Source of the DNA: Pseudonocardia sp. MH-G8
GTDB taxonomy: Bacteria > Actinomycetota > Actinomycetes > Mycobacteriales > Pseudonocardiaceae
Reading direction: 5' to 3'
Assembly (NCBI RefSeq): GCF_002262885.1
Contig: NZ_NKYF01000006.1
Span: 1-64,000 of the forward strand
Length of the DNA: 64,000 nucleotides
In this document: one piece after another, positions 33,608 to 41,532 of the stretch
Position numbering within the stretch: position 1 is the first letter of the stretch
Layout of the letters: each line of letters starts with the position of its first letter
Position numbers and translations under genes: made by a program
The notes under the pieces: model-generated
The model's input: the letters and a program-made list of their open reading frames with translations, nothing else
What the model was told of the DNA's origin: nothing
The model's database searches: none

Positions 33608-33615
33608 CAGCGGCG

Positions 33616-34182
33616 TTACTCCCGGTCCACCTGCCCCGCGAGCACCCGGGCGGCCTCCGCGAGCTCCCGGGCGCGGTCGCGCTCGGCGGCCCCCTGCTCG
33701 CCCCTGGCGTTGGACGCGAGCAGCTCCGCCGCCGTCGCTGCCGCGCCCGCCGCGAGGTGGACGGCCGCCGCGGCGTCGCTGCGCAGGTTCGGGTTGCCGT
33801 TCAGGACCAGGTCGGCGGCGAGACCGGCGACCTCGGCAGCGACATCGGCGATCACGGCGGGCACCGCGATCGTGTCGGCGCGGGCGCGCGAGACCGCCTC
33901 CGCCCGGCCGGGCTCGTCGCGCGGCCGCCGGGTGGCGTCCAGGAACGCCCCGTAGGCGGCGGCGTCGGCGTCGGCGAGCGGGGCCGCCGCGGCGCGCAGC
34001 TCGTCCGCCCGCGCGGCCACGGCGCCGTCACCGAACCGGGCGGCCATGGCGGTGAGCCCGGCGGCCATGGCCGTGGCGAGCGCGGCGACCCCGCCCCCGC
34101 CGGGCGCCGGTGTGCGGGCGGCGACGGAGTCGAGCAGCTCGCGGACGGTCAGGTCGAGCAGGGACGGATCCGGGTCGGCCAC
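33616..34182 (-). CDS. Cyclodeaminase/cyclohydrolase family protein
   Basis: A 188-residue, all-helical protein of the formiminotransferase-cyclodeaminase C-terminal family (FTCD_C), which includes methenyltetrahydrofolate cyclohydrolase FchA. The N-terminal VRELLDSVAARTPAPGGGGVAAL matches the conserved folate-binding PAPGGG turn, and the C-terminal half has VLNGNPNLRSDAAAAVHLAA, with the N-x-N-x-x-SD pattern of the family. It probably acts on one-carbon folates. It lies four bases after the MmyB-type regulator gene on the same strand and may be read with it. Confidence 0.85.
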   Translation of the reverse strand: MADPDPSLLDLTVRELLDSVAARTPAPGGGGVAALATAMAAGLTAMAARFGDGAVAARADELRAAAAPLADADAAAYGAFLDATRRPRDEPGRAEAVSRARADTIAVPAVIADVAAEVAGLAADLVLNGNPNLRSDAAAAVHLAAGAAATAAELLASNARGEQGAAERDRARELAEAARVLAGQVDRE

Positions 34183-34186
34183 GGGG

Positions 34187-35056
34187 TCACTCTCGCACGC
34201 CCGACCCTCGCACGCCCGGCGCCGGCGGCTCGGCGAGGAGGGACCCGAGCAGGGCCAGCGCCTGCGCCGAGCGACTCCCCGGTTCGGCCCGGTAGACCAT
34301 CAGCCGGTGGCCCGGTGAACCGTCGACGGTCAGCGGCTGCACATCCAGCTCCAACTCCCCGACCACCGGGTGGCGGACGGTCTTGGCCTGGCCGTGCTTG
34401 CGCCGCACGTCGTGGCGCGACCACAGCCGCGCGAACTCCGGGCTCTTCACGCTCAGCTCCCCGACCAGCGTGGTCAGCCGGAGGTCGTCGAGATCGCCGT
34501 CGGCGCGCAGCCGCACGTCCGCCACCACGCTCGCCGCCGCGCGCTCCCAGTCCGGGTAGAACTCCCGGGCCGCCGGGTGCAGGAACACCGCCCGGACCAG
34601 GTTGTGCTCGCCCGCGTCGTGCATCCAGGAGTAGAGGCCGCGGGCGAGCGTGTTCGTGGCCAGCACGTCGGTCCAGCGGTTCATGATCAACGCGGGGGTG
34701 TCGTGCCAGCTGTCGATCAGGGCGACCAGCCCCGCCCCCACGCGGTCCTCGGCGCGCCGACGGCGGCGCGCCGGCGCCGGCCGCACGAGGCCGTGCAGGT
34801 AGGCCCGCGCGTCGGCGTCGAGGCACAGGGCCTCGGCCAGCGCGTCGACCGTCTGCGGGGACGGGTTGCGCTCCCGGCCCTGCTCCAAGCGGATGTAGTA
34901 GCCGGTGCTCACGCCCGCGAGCGCCGCCACGTCCTCGCGCCGCAGGCCCGGCGTCCGGCGGTCGAACGGCGCCGGCATCCCGTGATCGCCCGGCTGCACC
35001 CGTTCGCGGCGGGCGCGCAGGAACTCCCCCAGCCGGTTGCCGGTCGCCGTGCGCAT
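34187..35056 (-). CDS. XRE-family regulator with MmyB-like ligand domain
   Basis: A 289-residue relative of the regulator at 14560. The helix-turn-helix has TPGLRREDVAALAGVSTGYY and RLEQGRERNPSPQTVDALA; the MmyB-like domain contains LIDSWHDTPALIMNRWTDVLA (shown as SWHDTPALIMNRWTDVLA), SPEFARLWSRHDVRR and LMVYRAEPGSRS. The ATG at 35056 (MRTATGNRLGEFL) is preferred to one 13 codons upstream. It is divergent from the SDR gene at 35143 across 86 bp and probably controls it, the usual arrangement for this family. Confidence 0.87.
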   Translation of the reverse strand: MRTATGNRLGEFLRARRERVQPGDHGMPAPFDRRTPGLRREDVAALAGVSTGYYIRLEQGRERNPSPQTVDALAEALCLDADARAYLHGLVRPAPARRRRRAEDRVGAGLVALIDSWHDTPALIMNRWTDVLATNTLARGLYSWMHDAGEHNLVRAVFLHPAAREFYPDWERAAASVVADVRLRADGDLDDLRLTTLVGELSVKSPEFARLWSRHDVRRKHGQAKTVRHPVVGELELDVQPLTVDGSPGHRLMVYRAEPGSRSAQALALLGSLLAEPPAPGVRGSGVRE

Positions 35057-35142
35057 GCCCTGAGGGTAGGTGCCGGGGCGCCGGTCCGGGTGCACGTCGC
35101 ACGGATACCCGCAAGCCCGCGGACGTCCATAACGTCGCCGCC

Positions 35143-35895
35143 ATGACGCACCCCCAGGACATCTCCGATCGCATCGTCATGGTCACGGGGGCGGGACGCG
35201 GCATCGGCCGCGCGCTCGCCGTCGGGCTGGCCGAGCTCGGTGCCCGGGTCGTGGTCCTCACCCGGGCCGCGGCGACCGCCGAGCAGGTGGCCGACGAGAT
35301 CACCCGTCGCTGCGGCGACGACCGCGCGCTGCCCGTGGTGGCCGACGTGACCGACGAGGAGCAGGTCGCCGCCGCCGTCGACCGCGTCGACCGGCACTGG
35401 GGCCGGCTGGACGCCCTGATCAACAACGCCGGCGCCATGGCCACCGGCCGGCCCGTCCTCGACATGGCGGCCGACGAGTTCCGCTCGATGCTCGAGACGA
35501 ACCTCGTCAGCGCGTTCCTCGTCACCCGGCACGCGGCACCGCTGATCATCCGCAGCGGCGGCGGCCGGATCGTCTACATGTCCAGCAAGGGCGCCGTGGA
35601 ATCGCGCGCGGGCGCCTCGGCGTACGGCGCGAGCAAGGCGGGGATGAACATCCTCAGCAACGTCGTGCACCAGGAGCTCGCCGACCAGGGCATCCGCACG
35701 GTCGCCATCGCGCCCGGTCTGACCGACACCCCCGGCATGCGGGAGGTGGCGGGCGAGGACCACGTCGCGCAGGTCGCCACCACCTACCCCGGAGGGCGGG
35801 TCGGTCAGCCCGAGGACGTGGTCGGCCTGTGCGCCTACCTGTGCAGCGACGCGGGCCGGCACCTCTCGGGCACGTTCGTGATGCTGCGCCCGTGA
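35143..35895 (+). CDS. SDR-family oxidoreductase
   Basis: A classical 250-residue short-chain dehydrogenase: TGAGRGIGRALAVGLAELGA binds the cofactor, INNAGAMATG carries NNAG, the catalytic Ser lies near YMSSKGA and YGASK is the Tyr-x-x-x-Lys pair. GQPEDVVGLCAYLCSDAGRHLSG is the normal C-terminal part. Arg after the first strand (LTR) suggests NADP preference (inference). Substrate unknown. It is divergent from an MmyB-type regulator and ends one base before the stop of cobA/cysG. Confidence 0.88.
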   Translation: MTHPQDISDRIVMVTGAGRGIGRALAVGLAELGARVVVLTRAAATAEQVADEITRRCGDDRALPVVADVTDEEQVAAAVDRVDRHWGRLDALINNAGAMATGRPVLDMAADEFRSMLETNLVSAFLVTRHAAPLIIRSGGGRIVYMSSKGAVESRAGASAYGASKAGMNILSNVVHQELADQGIRTVAIAPGLTDTPGMREVAGEDHVAQVATTYPGGRVGQPEDVVGLCAYLCSDAGRHLSGTFVMLRP

Positions 35896-35896
35896 C

Positions 35897-37123
35897 TCAC
35901 CGGTCCGCCGTCACTCCCTCGCCCAGCCCGGCTACCGGCCCCACCACGATCACGGCGGGCGGGTTGATCCCCTGGGCGCGCACCTCGTCGGCGACCGTCG
36001 CCAGGGTGGCGCGCAGCGACCGCTGGATGCGCATCGTGCCGTCCTGCACCACGGCGACGGGGGTGTCGGCGGGGCGGCCGCCCTCGATCAGCGCCGCGGC
36101 GAACGCGCCGATCCGCTCGACGGCCATGAGCAGCACCAGCGTGCCGCGCAGCCGTCCGAGGGCGGGCCAGTCGACGAGGCTGCGCGGGTCGTCCGGCGCG
36201 ACGTGCCCGGACACCACGACGATCTCGTGGGCCACCCCGCGGTGGCTCACCGGCACGTCGGCGACGGCCGGGGCGGCGAACGCGCTGGTCACGCCGGGCA
36301 CGACGGTGACCGGTACCCCGGCCTCGGCGCACGCGAGTGCCTCCTCGAAACCACGGCCGAAGACGTAGGGGTCGCCGCCCTTGAGCCGCACCACGAACTT
36401 CCCGGCTCTGGCGTGCTCGACCAGCAGCTCGTTGATCCGCGCCTGGTTCATCGCGCGGCCGTAGGGGATCTTGGACGCGTCGACCACCTCGACGTGCGGG
36501 GCGAGGGAGTCGAGCAGGTCGCGGGGGCCGAGCCGGTCGGTGACCACCACGTCGGCCCGGGACAGCAGCCGCCTCCCGCGCACGGTGATGAGCTCGGGGT
36601 CGCCGGGCCCGCCGCCGACGAGCGCGACGCCCGGGTGCGCCGGCTCCGCGGAGTCGTCGACGACGCCGGCGTGCAGGGCCTCCACCAGCGCCGTCCGGAC
36701 GGCGGCCGAGCGGCGCGGGTTGCGTCCGGCGAGCACGCCGACGGTCAGCCCGTCGTGCCGCCCGACGGCGGGGGTGACGGCGCTGCCGGCCGGGGCGTCG
36801 TCGGCGCGAACGCAGAACACCCGCCGCTCCTGCGCCTCGGCGCCGACAGCGGCGTTCACGTCCGGGGCGTCGGTGCAGGCGATCGCGTACCAGGCGCCGT
36901 CGAGGTCGCCGGGGCGGTAGCCGCGCGCGGACCAGCGCACCTCGCCCGCGGTGGCCATGCCCTCGACGGCCGGGGTGACCTGCGGCGCGACCACGGTGAC
37001 ATCGGCGCCCGCCGCGAGCAGGCCGCCGAGGCGGCGCTGGGCGACCACGCCGCCGCCGACCACGACGACGCGACGGCCGGCGAGGTCGAGCCCGACCAGG
37101 TAGGGATCCATGTGCAGCATCAT
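35897..37123 (-). CDS. cobA: Uroporphyrinogen-III C-methyltransferase fused to a precorrin-2 dehydrogenase domain (CysG-like CobA)
   Basis: A 408-residue protein. The N-terminal Met8/CysG domain (about 1-150) has VVVVGGGVVAQRRLGGLLAAGA and can oxidise precorrin-2 to sirohydrochlorin. The C-terminal domain (about 165-408) is the SUMT: VALVGGGPGDPELITVRGRRLL, then VVRLKGGDPYVFGRG and VTVVPGVTSAFAAPA. It makes precorrin-2 for both B12 and siroheme. Its ATG overlaps the stop of cbiX, giving a coupled cobH-cbiX-cobA unit. Such fusions usually lack the extra chelatase power of full CysG only in part, so CbiX may supply chelation (inference). Confidence 0.92.
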   Translation of the reverse strand: MMLHMDPYLVGLDLAGRRVVVVGGGVVAQRRLGGLLAAGADVTVVAPQVTPAVEGMATAGEVRWSARGYRPGDLDGAWYAIACTDAPDVNAAVGAEAQERRVFCVRADDAPAGSAVTPAVGRHDGLTVGVLAGRNPRRSAAVRTALVEALHAGVVDDSAEPAHPGVALVGGGPGDPELITVRGRRLLSRADVVVTDRLGPRDLLDSLAPHVEVVDASKIPYGRAMNQARINELLVEHARAGKFVVRLKGGDPYVFGRGFEEALACAEAGVPVTVVPGVTSAFAAPAVADVPVSHRGVAHEIVVVSGHVAPDDPRSLVDWPALGRLRGTLVLLMAVERIGAFAAALIEGGRPADTPVAVVQDGTMRIQRSLRATLATVADEVRAQGINPPAVIVVGPVAGLGEGVTADR

Positions 37124-38019
37124 CCCGCTGCCATGTGTCCGTGGCCGTGGCCGTGGGACGGGTCGTCCGGGTGGTGGTGCGGGGTCTGCGCGGCGCCGAG
37201 CTTGTCCTCGAAACCGGGCAGCAGCACCCGGTAGGCGCAGGTGTCGCAGTTCATCCGGATGTCGCCCTGCAGCGCCTCCTGGTACCGCTCGAGCACCAGT
37301 TGGGCGAGCTCGGGGCAGTCGCCGATGTGCTGGGCGACGTGCACGTCGACGTCCGGGTGCGCCGCGGCGAAGGCGCGGGCCTGGTCGCCGACCCGGCGCG
37401 GCAGGACGCCGTCGAACAGGAAGTAGGGCGCCACGACGACGCGGCGCGCGCCCAGCGCCCGGCAGCGGGCGAGCCCGCCCGCGACGTCCGGCCCGGTCAG
37501 GGAGACGAACGCGGGCTCGACGAACGCGTAGTCGCGGCCCTCCTGCAGCAGCCGCGCGACCTTGCAGATCTCGGCGTTGGCATCCGGGTCGGTGGAGCCG
37601 CGGCCCACGAGCAGCACGGCGCAGTTGTTGTCTGCCGTGTCCTGCGCGGGCGCGACCTCGGCGACGCGGGCCTCGACGGCCTGCTGCAGCAGCGGGTGCG
37701 GGCCCAGCGGGCGGCCGAAGACGTAGCCGGTGCCCGGGTCGCGCACGACCTCCCGCTGCAGGGCCGCGGGGATGTCGCCCTTCGCGTGCCCGGCCGCGAC
37801 GAGCACCATCGGCACGGCGGCCATCGTGGTGTGGCCGCGCCCGGACAGGTCCGTCCAGGCCTCGTGGACCGTCGGCGCGGACAGCTCGATGAACCCGCCT
37901 GCCGCGTCGATCCGGTCGGCCTCGAGCAACCCGCGCATGCGGTCGGTGAAGCCGACGAACTCCGCGACACCCGCGGCGTCGACCGTGCCGTGGCCGACGA
38001 GCAGCAACGGCGCGCTCAC
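37120..38019 (-). CDS. cbiX: Sirohydrochlorin chelatase CbiX (long form) with metal-binding tail
   Basis: A 299-residue class II chelatase with two repeats: LLLVGHGTVDAAGVAEF starts the first half (active-site His in GHG) and VLLVGRGSTDPDANAE the second. It inserts cobalt (or iron) into sirohydrochlorin. The C-terminus carries MNCDTCAYRVLLPGFEDKLG, a C-x-x-C found in long CbiX proteins, and then a His-rich tail HHHPDDPSHGHGHGH, a probable metal store. The GTG start overlaps the cobH stop (GTGA). Whether it serves cobalt or siroheme here is open because cobN, the late cobalt chelatase, is also present. Confidence 0.93.
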   Translation of the reverse strand: MSAPLLLVGHGTVDAAGVAEFVGFTDRMRGLLEADRIDAAGGFIELSAPTVHEAWTDLSGRGHTTMAAVPMVLVAAGHAKGDIPAALQREVVRDPGTGYVFGRPLGPHPLLQQAVEARVAEVAPAQDTADNNCAVLLVGRGSTDPDANAEICKVARLLQEGRDYAFVEPAFVSLTGPDVAGGLARCRALGARRVVVAPYFLFDGVLPRRVGDQARAFAAAHPDVDVHVAQHIGDCPELAQLVLERYQEALQGDIRMNCDTCAYRVLLPGFEDKLGAAQTPHHHPDDPSHGHGHGHMAAG

Positions 38020-38612
38020 GCGGCCTCCTCGCTGTAGAGCAGGGCGTTCACGGCGGCGGCAGCGACGGCCGCCCCGCCGCGTTCGCTGCGGTTGGACACG
38101 GCGGGGAGCCCGGACGCGCGCAGCGCCGCCTTCGCCGCCACGGCCCCGACGAACCCGACTGGCAGCCCCACGACGAGCGGCGTGCGCAGCAGGCCCGCCT
38201 CGGCGCAGCGGACGAGCTCGGCGAGCGCGGTCGGCGCGTTCCCGATGGCCCACACGGCGCCGTCGGGGTGCTGCGCGACGGCGGCGCGGATCCCGGCCGC
38301 CGAGCGGGTGAGCCCCTGCTGCGGCGCGGAGGCCAGGTCGAGCGCGATCGTCGCCGGGTGGGCGGTGATGCCGGCGGCGACCATGCGCACGTCGGTGACC
38401 AGCGGTGCACCCGCGAGGAGCGCGTCGCGGCCGGCGCGCAGGGCATCCTCGGCGGCGACGAGGTCACCGACCCACGTCGGGTCGGCGGTGGTGTGCACGA
38501 CCCGCTCCACGACGGCGCGGGTGAGCGGTGGCAGGTCGGAGGTGTCGAGCCTGCTGCGCAGGATCGCGTACGACTCCTGCTCGATCGGGTGCACGGCTGC
38601 GCGCGCGTTCAC
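38016..38612 (-). CDS. cobH: Precorrin-8X methylmutase
   Basis: Moves the methyl group from C11 to C12 of precorrin-8X to give hydrogenobyrinic acid. The 198-residue protein has HPIEQESYAILRSRLD, the catalytic His in RVVHTTADPTWVGDL, VTDVRMVAAGI and the C-terminal VGLPVGFVGAVAAK. The GTG at 38612 has GGAGGAG upstream, next to a small hairpin (CCGGG-CGTGGACA-CCCGG) and a cobalamin riboswitch. It leads the coupled unit cobH-cbiX-cobA. Confidence 0.94.
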   Translation of the reverse strand: MNARAAVHPIEQESYAILRSRLDTSDLPPLTRAVVERVVHTTADPTWVGDLVAAEDALRAGRDALLAGAPLVTDVRMVAAGITAHPATIALDLASAPQQGLTRSAAGIRAAVAQHPDGAVWAIGNAPTALAELVRCAEAGLLRTPLVVGLPVGFVGAVAAKAALRASGLPAVSNRSERGGAAVAAAAVNALLYSEEAA

Positions 38613-38659
38613 GGTGCTCCTCCCCGGGTGTCCACGCCCGGACGGGGTCGGTGGTGGGT

Positions 38660-38760
38660 GCGCCGCGCGAGGTCTGGCTCACCGGCGCCGCAGCGCCGGA
38701 TCACAGTGGCGGGTCCGCCCCGGTTTCGCACCGGGTTCCCACGCAGCCGGGCGAGCCTAT
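38660..38760 (-). promoter_or_regulatory. Cobalamin riboswitch upstream of cobH, overlapping the sigma gene
   Basis: The minus-strand leader contains GGAACCCGGTGCGAAACC, the B12 box end GGACCCGCCACTGTGA and GTGAGCCAGACC, in the normal order. A GCTGCG/CGCGGC pairing can close it. The upstream ECF sigma gene reads into it and stops at the TGA of CCACTGTGA. The switch should repress cobH-cbiX-cobA when B12 is plentiful. Confidence 0.92.
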
Positions 38761-39996
38761 CCCGCCGCGATGCTCCGCTCCCCGGTCGCGTGCGCGACGT
38801 CGCACCAGGCGGGCCCGTCGCGTCCGGAGGAAGGCGCGTTCGGTGTCGTTGCCGGCCAGGGAGATCGCCTCCTCGTAGGCGGCGACGGCGTCGGCCGTGC
38901 GGCCGAGGCGGGCGAGCAGGTCCGCGCGGGTGGCGGGCAGCAGGTGGTAGCCGGGGAGCTCGAGCTCGTCGATGATGGCCAGTGCCGGCGCCGGCCCGTG
39001 CACCTCGGCGACGGCGACCGCGCGGTTGAGCGCCACGATCGGGGTCGGGGTGTGCTGCAGCAGCTGGTCGTAGAGCGCCAGCACCTGCGTCCAGTCGGTC
39101 GCGGGCCCGTCGGTGTGCACGGCGTTGATCGCGGCCTGCAGCTGGTAGGGGCCCGGCCGGTTGCGGCGCAGGCACCGGCGCACCAGCTCGTGCCCCTCGG
39201 CGATCAGCTCCCGGTTCCACAGCGACCGGTCCTGCTCCGGGAGCACCACCAGCTCACCGGAGGGCCCCACCCGCGCGGGCCGCCGGGCCTCGACGAGCAG
39301 GAGCAGCGCCAGCAACCCGGTCACCTCCGGTTCGTCGGGCATCAGCTCGGCGAGCGCCCGCGCCAGGCGGACGGCCTCCAGACACAGGTCGGTGCGCAGC
39401 AGCTCCCCCGACGTGGACGCGTAGCCCTCGTTGAAGATCAGGTAGAGCACGGTGAGCACCGATGCCAGCCGGTCGGGGAGGTCGGCGTCGTCGGGCACCC
39501 GGTAGGGGATGCCGGCGTCCCGGATCTTCTTCTTCGCCCGGACGATCCGCTGCGAGACGGTCGCCTCCGGCACCAGGTGGGCCCGGGCGATCTCCGCCAC
39601 CTCCAACCCGCCGAGCAGGCGCAGCGTGAGCGCGGCCTGCGCGGCGGGCGACAGCGCCGGGTGGCAGCAGGTGAAGATCATCCGAAGCTGGTCGTCGCGC
39701 ACCGGTCCCACCTCCTGCGGCTCGTCGGGGCCGTGCAACAGCAGCGCCTGCGCGTGGCGGGCCTCCCGGGTGGACTCCCGGGTGGACTCCCGGCGCAGCC
39801 GGTCGATCGCCCGGTTGCGGGCGGTGGTCACGATCCAGCCGCCCGGGTTGGGCGGCAGCGCCCGGTCCCACTTCTGGACCGCGACCGCGAACGCGTCCTG
39901 GACGGCCTCCTCGGCGAGCCCGATGTCACCGAGCAGTCGCGTCAGCGTGGCCACGCACCGGCCGTACTCCGCCCGGTAGACGCCGTCCAGGTCCAT
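38701..39996 (-). CDS. ECF-type RNA polymerase sigma factor with long C-terminal extension (ECF42-like)
   Basis: A 431-residue sigma factor. Region 2 is near the N-terminus (EAVQDAFAVAVQKWDRALPPNPGGWI is shown as QDAFAVAVQKWDRALPPNP), region 4 has LRLLGGLEVAEIARAHLVPE and TVSQRIVRAKKKIRDAGIPY. A long C-terminal part (about 190-400) contains LYLIFNEGYASTSGELLRTD and TPIVALNRAVAVAEVHGP, the TPR-like extension of the ECF42 group. These work without a classical anti-sigma factor and sit beside YCII/DGPF genes, as here (6 bp away). The last 20 or so residues are encoded by the riboswitch region and look non-conserved. Confidence 0.9.
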   Translation of the reverse strand: MDLDGVYRAEYGRCVATLTRLLGDIGLAEEAVQDAFAVAVQKWDRALPPNPGGWIVTTARNRAIDRLRRESTRESTREARHAQALLLHGPDEPQEVGPVRDDQLRMIFTCCHPALSPAAQAALTLRLLGGLEVAEIARAHLVPEATVSQRIVRAKKKIRDAGIPYRVPDDADLPDRLASVLTVLYLIFNEGYASTSGELLRTDLCLEAVRLARALAELMPDEPEVTGLLALLLLVEARRPARVGPSGELVVLPEQDRSLWNRELIAEGHELVRRCLRRNRPGPYQLQAAINAVHTDGPATDWTQVLALYDQLLQHTPTPIVALNRAVAVAEVHGPAPALAIIDELELPGYHLLPATRADLLARLGRTADAVAAYEEAISLAGNDTERAFLRTRRARLVRRRARDRGAEHRGGIGSPGCVGTRCETGADPPL

Positions 39997-40002
39997 CCGC
40001 GC

Positions 40003-40356
40003 TCACGTCCACTGCGCGTCTTCGAACGGGCGAACCTCGATCGGGGACCCGCAGGCCAGCACGCACTTCCCGGCCCAGGCCAGCGCCTGGTCGAGGTCGT
40101 CGCACTCGATCACCCAGAACCCGCCGAGCTGCTCCTTGGTCTCGGCGAACGGGCCGTCGGTCATCGTGGTCGTGCCGCCCGCGGGCCGCACGACGGTGGT
40201 GGCGTGCGAGGGCAGCAACCCGCCGACGAACACCCACGGGACGGCGGCCTGCATCTCGGCGGTGACCCGAGCCGTGCGGGCCATCTGCTCCCGGCGTTCC
40301 TCGTCGGTCTCCGGCGCGCTCTCGTCGTACTGGACGGCGAGCAGGTACCTCGTCAT
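40003..40356 (-). CDS. YCII/DGPF-domain protein
   Basis: A 117-residue protein of the YCII-related family. It begins MTRYLLAVQYDE and contains MTDGPFAETKEQLGGFWVIE, with the DGPF motif, then VRPF at the end. Such proteins accompany ECF41/42 sigma factors and may tune them or detoxify small molecules; activity is unproven. GGAGGAG precedes the ATG at 40356. It is followed by the sigma gene six bases later, so both are probably read together. Confidence 0.88.
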   Translation of the reverse strand: MTRYLLAVQYDESAPETDEERREQMARTARVTAEMQAAVPWVFVGGLLPSHATTVVRPAGGTTTMTDGPFAETKEQLGGFWVIECDDLDQALAWAGKCVLACGSPIEVRPFEDAQWT

Positions 40357-40376
40357 GGCGAGCTCCTCCGACATGA

Positions 40377-40961
40377 TCAGCCGTGCAGGGTGGGCCGGTA
40401 CACGAGCTCCTGGATGTCGCCGTCGAGCGTGCGGTGCTCGAGCAGCTCGAGGTCGAAGTCTCCCGCGCCCCCGAAGACCGGGTCCGCCCCGGTCCGGCCG
40501 GTGATCACGGGGAAGAGGGTCACCTGCACGCGGTCGACCAGGCCGGCGGCCATCAGCGCCCAGTTGAGCGACAGGCTGCCGTGGGAGCGCAACGGCGCCT
40601 CCGACTCCTCCTTGAGCCGGGCGACGACGTCGACGGCGTCACCGCGCTCGACGGTCACGTCCGGCCAGTCCTGGGGGCCGTCCAGGGTGGACGACACCAC
40701 CGTGGCGGGCATGCTCCGCATCCGGGTGACCCACGGGTCGCGCACGTCGTCCCCCTCGGTGCTCTCGGCCAGCATCTGCACGAACTGGCGGAACGTGGTG
40801 GCCCCGAGGACCATCCGCTGCTCCGTCCCGAACGAGGCGAGGCGGTGGTCGAGCAGCTCGGGGCCCTGCTTGCCCCAGTAGCCGCCCCAGTCGCCGTCGC
40901 CCCCGTAGGAGCCGTAGCCGTCGAGGCTGCTGAAGACGTCGAAGGTGTACGTGGCGGTCAT
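40377..40961 (-). CDS. Dihydrofolate reductase / RibD C-terminal domain protein
   Basis: A 194-residue protein with a DHFR-like fold: YTFDVFSSLDGYGSYGG, RMVLGATTFRQFVQM and LRSHGSLSLNWALMAAGLVD, where a G-S-x-x-L pattern marks the NADPH-binding helix. Family members are often found with YCII proteins and ECF sigma factors, as here. The true substrate is unknown; it lacks the classical DHFR active-site order. The ATG at 40961 follows GAGGAGAG. It lies 20 bp before the YCII gene and belongs to the same unit. Confidence 0.85.
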   Translation of the reverse strand: MTATYTFDVFSSLDGYGSYGGDGDWGGYWGKQGPELLDHRLASFGTEQRMVLGATTFRQFVQMLAESTEGDDVRDPWVTRMRSMPATVVSSTLDGPQDWPDVTVERGDAVDVVARLKEESEAPLRSHGSLSLNWALMAAGLVDRVQVTLFPVITGRTGADPVFGGAGDFDLELLEHRTLDGDIQELVYRPTLHG

Positions 40962-40996
40962 GATGTCTCTCCTCGCGTGCGGTCGGCGGTGGTCGG

Positions 40997-41413
40997 TCAG
41001 GACAGTCGGCGGGCGACGGCGGGGATCACGATGGCCGCCGCCACGACGTGGGTCACCATCAGGAACACCTTCGTGGCGACGGTGGCGTCCGCGAGCAGGT
41101 CCGGCACGAAGGACAGCACGGTCAGCGCGACGGTGGTGCGGACCCACGCGACGCGCGGGCTGCGGGCGAACCGGCGCAGCAGCGCGGCGATCCCCAGGCC
41201 GAGGACGGAGAAGATCACCGTCAGGACGGCGAACCCGGACGGCGGGATCGACGCGCCCGAGACGGCCGTGCTGATGCCGGCCGCCTGGCCTGCGACGGCC
41301 ACGAGCGCGGTGGCGGCCGCCGCGGCGACCGTGGCGGCCGAGCCGGCCAGCAGCAGCGAACCGACGGCCGGGGCGGTGCGGGCGGGGGCGGCGAGCGGGG
41401 CGGTGCAGGTCAC
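40997..41413 (-). CDS. DUF6069-type membrane protein
   Basis: A 138-residue protein with four hydrophobic segments, including [53 protein letters not shown] and VFLMVTHVVAAAIVIPAVA. This four-helix layout with DLL in helix 3 and THV in helix 4 is that of DUF6069 proteins. The GTG at 41413 has GGAGG upstream. It lies 35 bp before the reductase-like gene and probably heads the unit DUF6069, reductase, YCII, sigma. Function unknown. Confidence 0.75.
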   Translation of the reverse strand: MTCTAPLAAPARTAPAVGSLLLAGSAATVAAAAATALVAVAGQAAGISTAVSGASIPPSGFAVLTVIFSVLGLGIAALLRRFARSPRVAWVRTTVALTVLSFVPDLLADATVATKVFLMVTHVVAAAIVIPAVARRLS

Positions 41414-41532
41414 GGTGACCTCCGGTGGGTGCGGAGACCGGCGCGGATGCCGGTCCCTCACCATGGCCACGAACGCGGCCACCGGGATTCGACACCGCGA
41501 TGCGAATCCCCCGAGATTCTTTTCGGGGCCGC

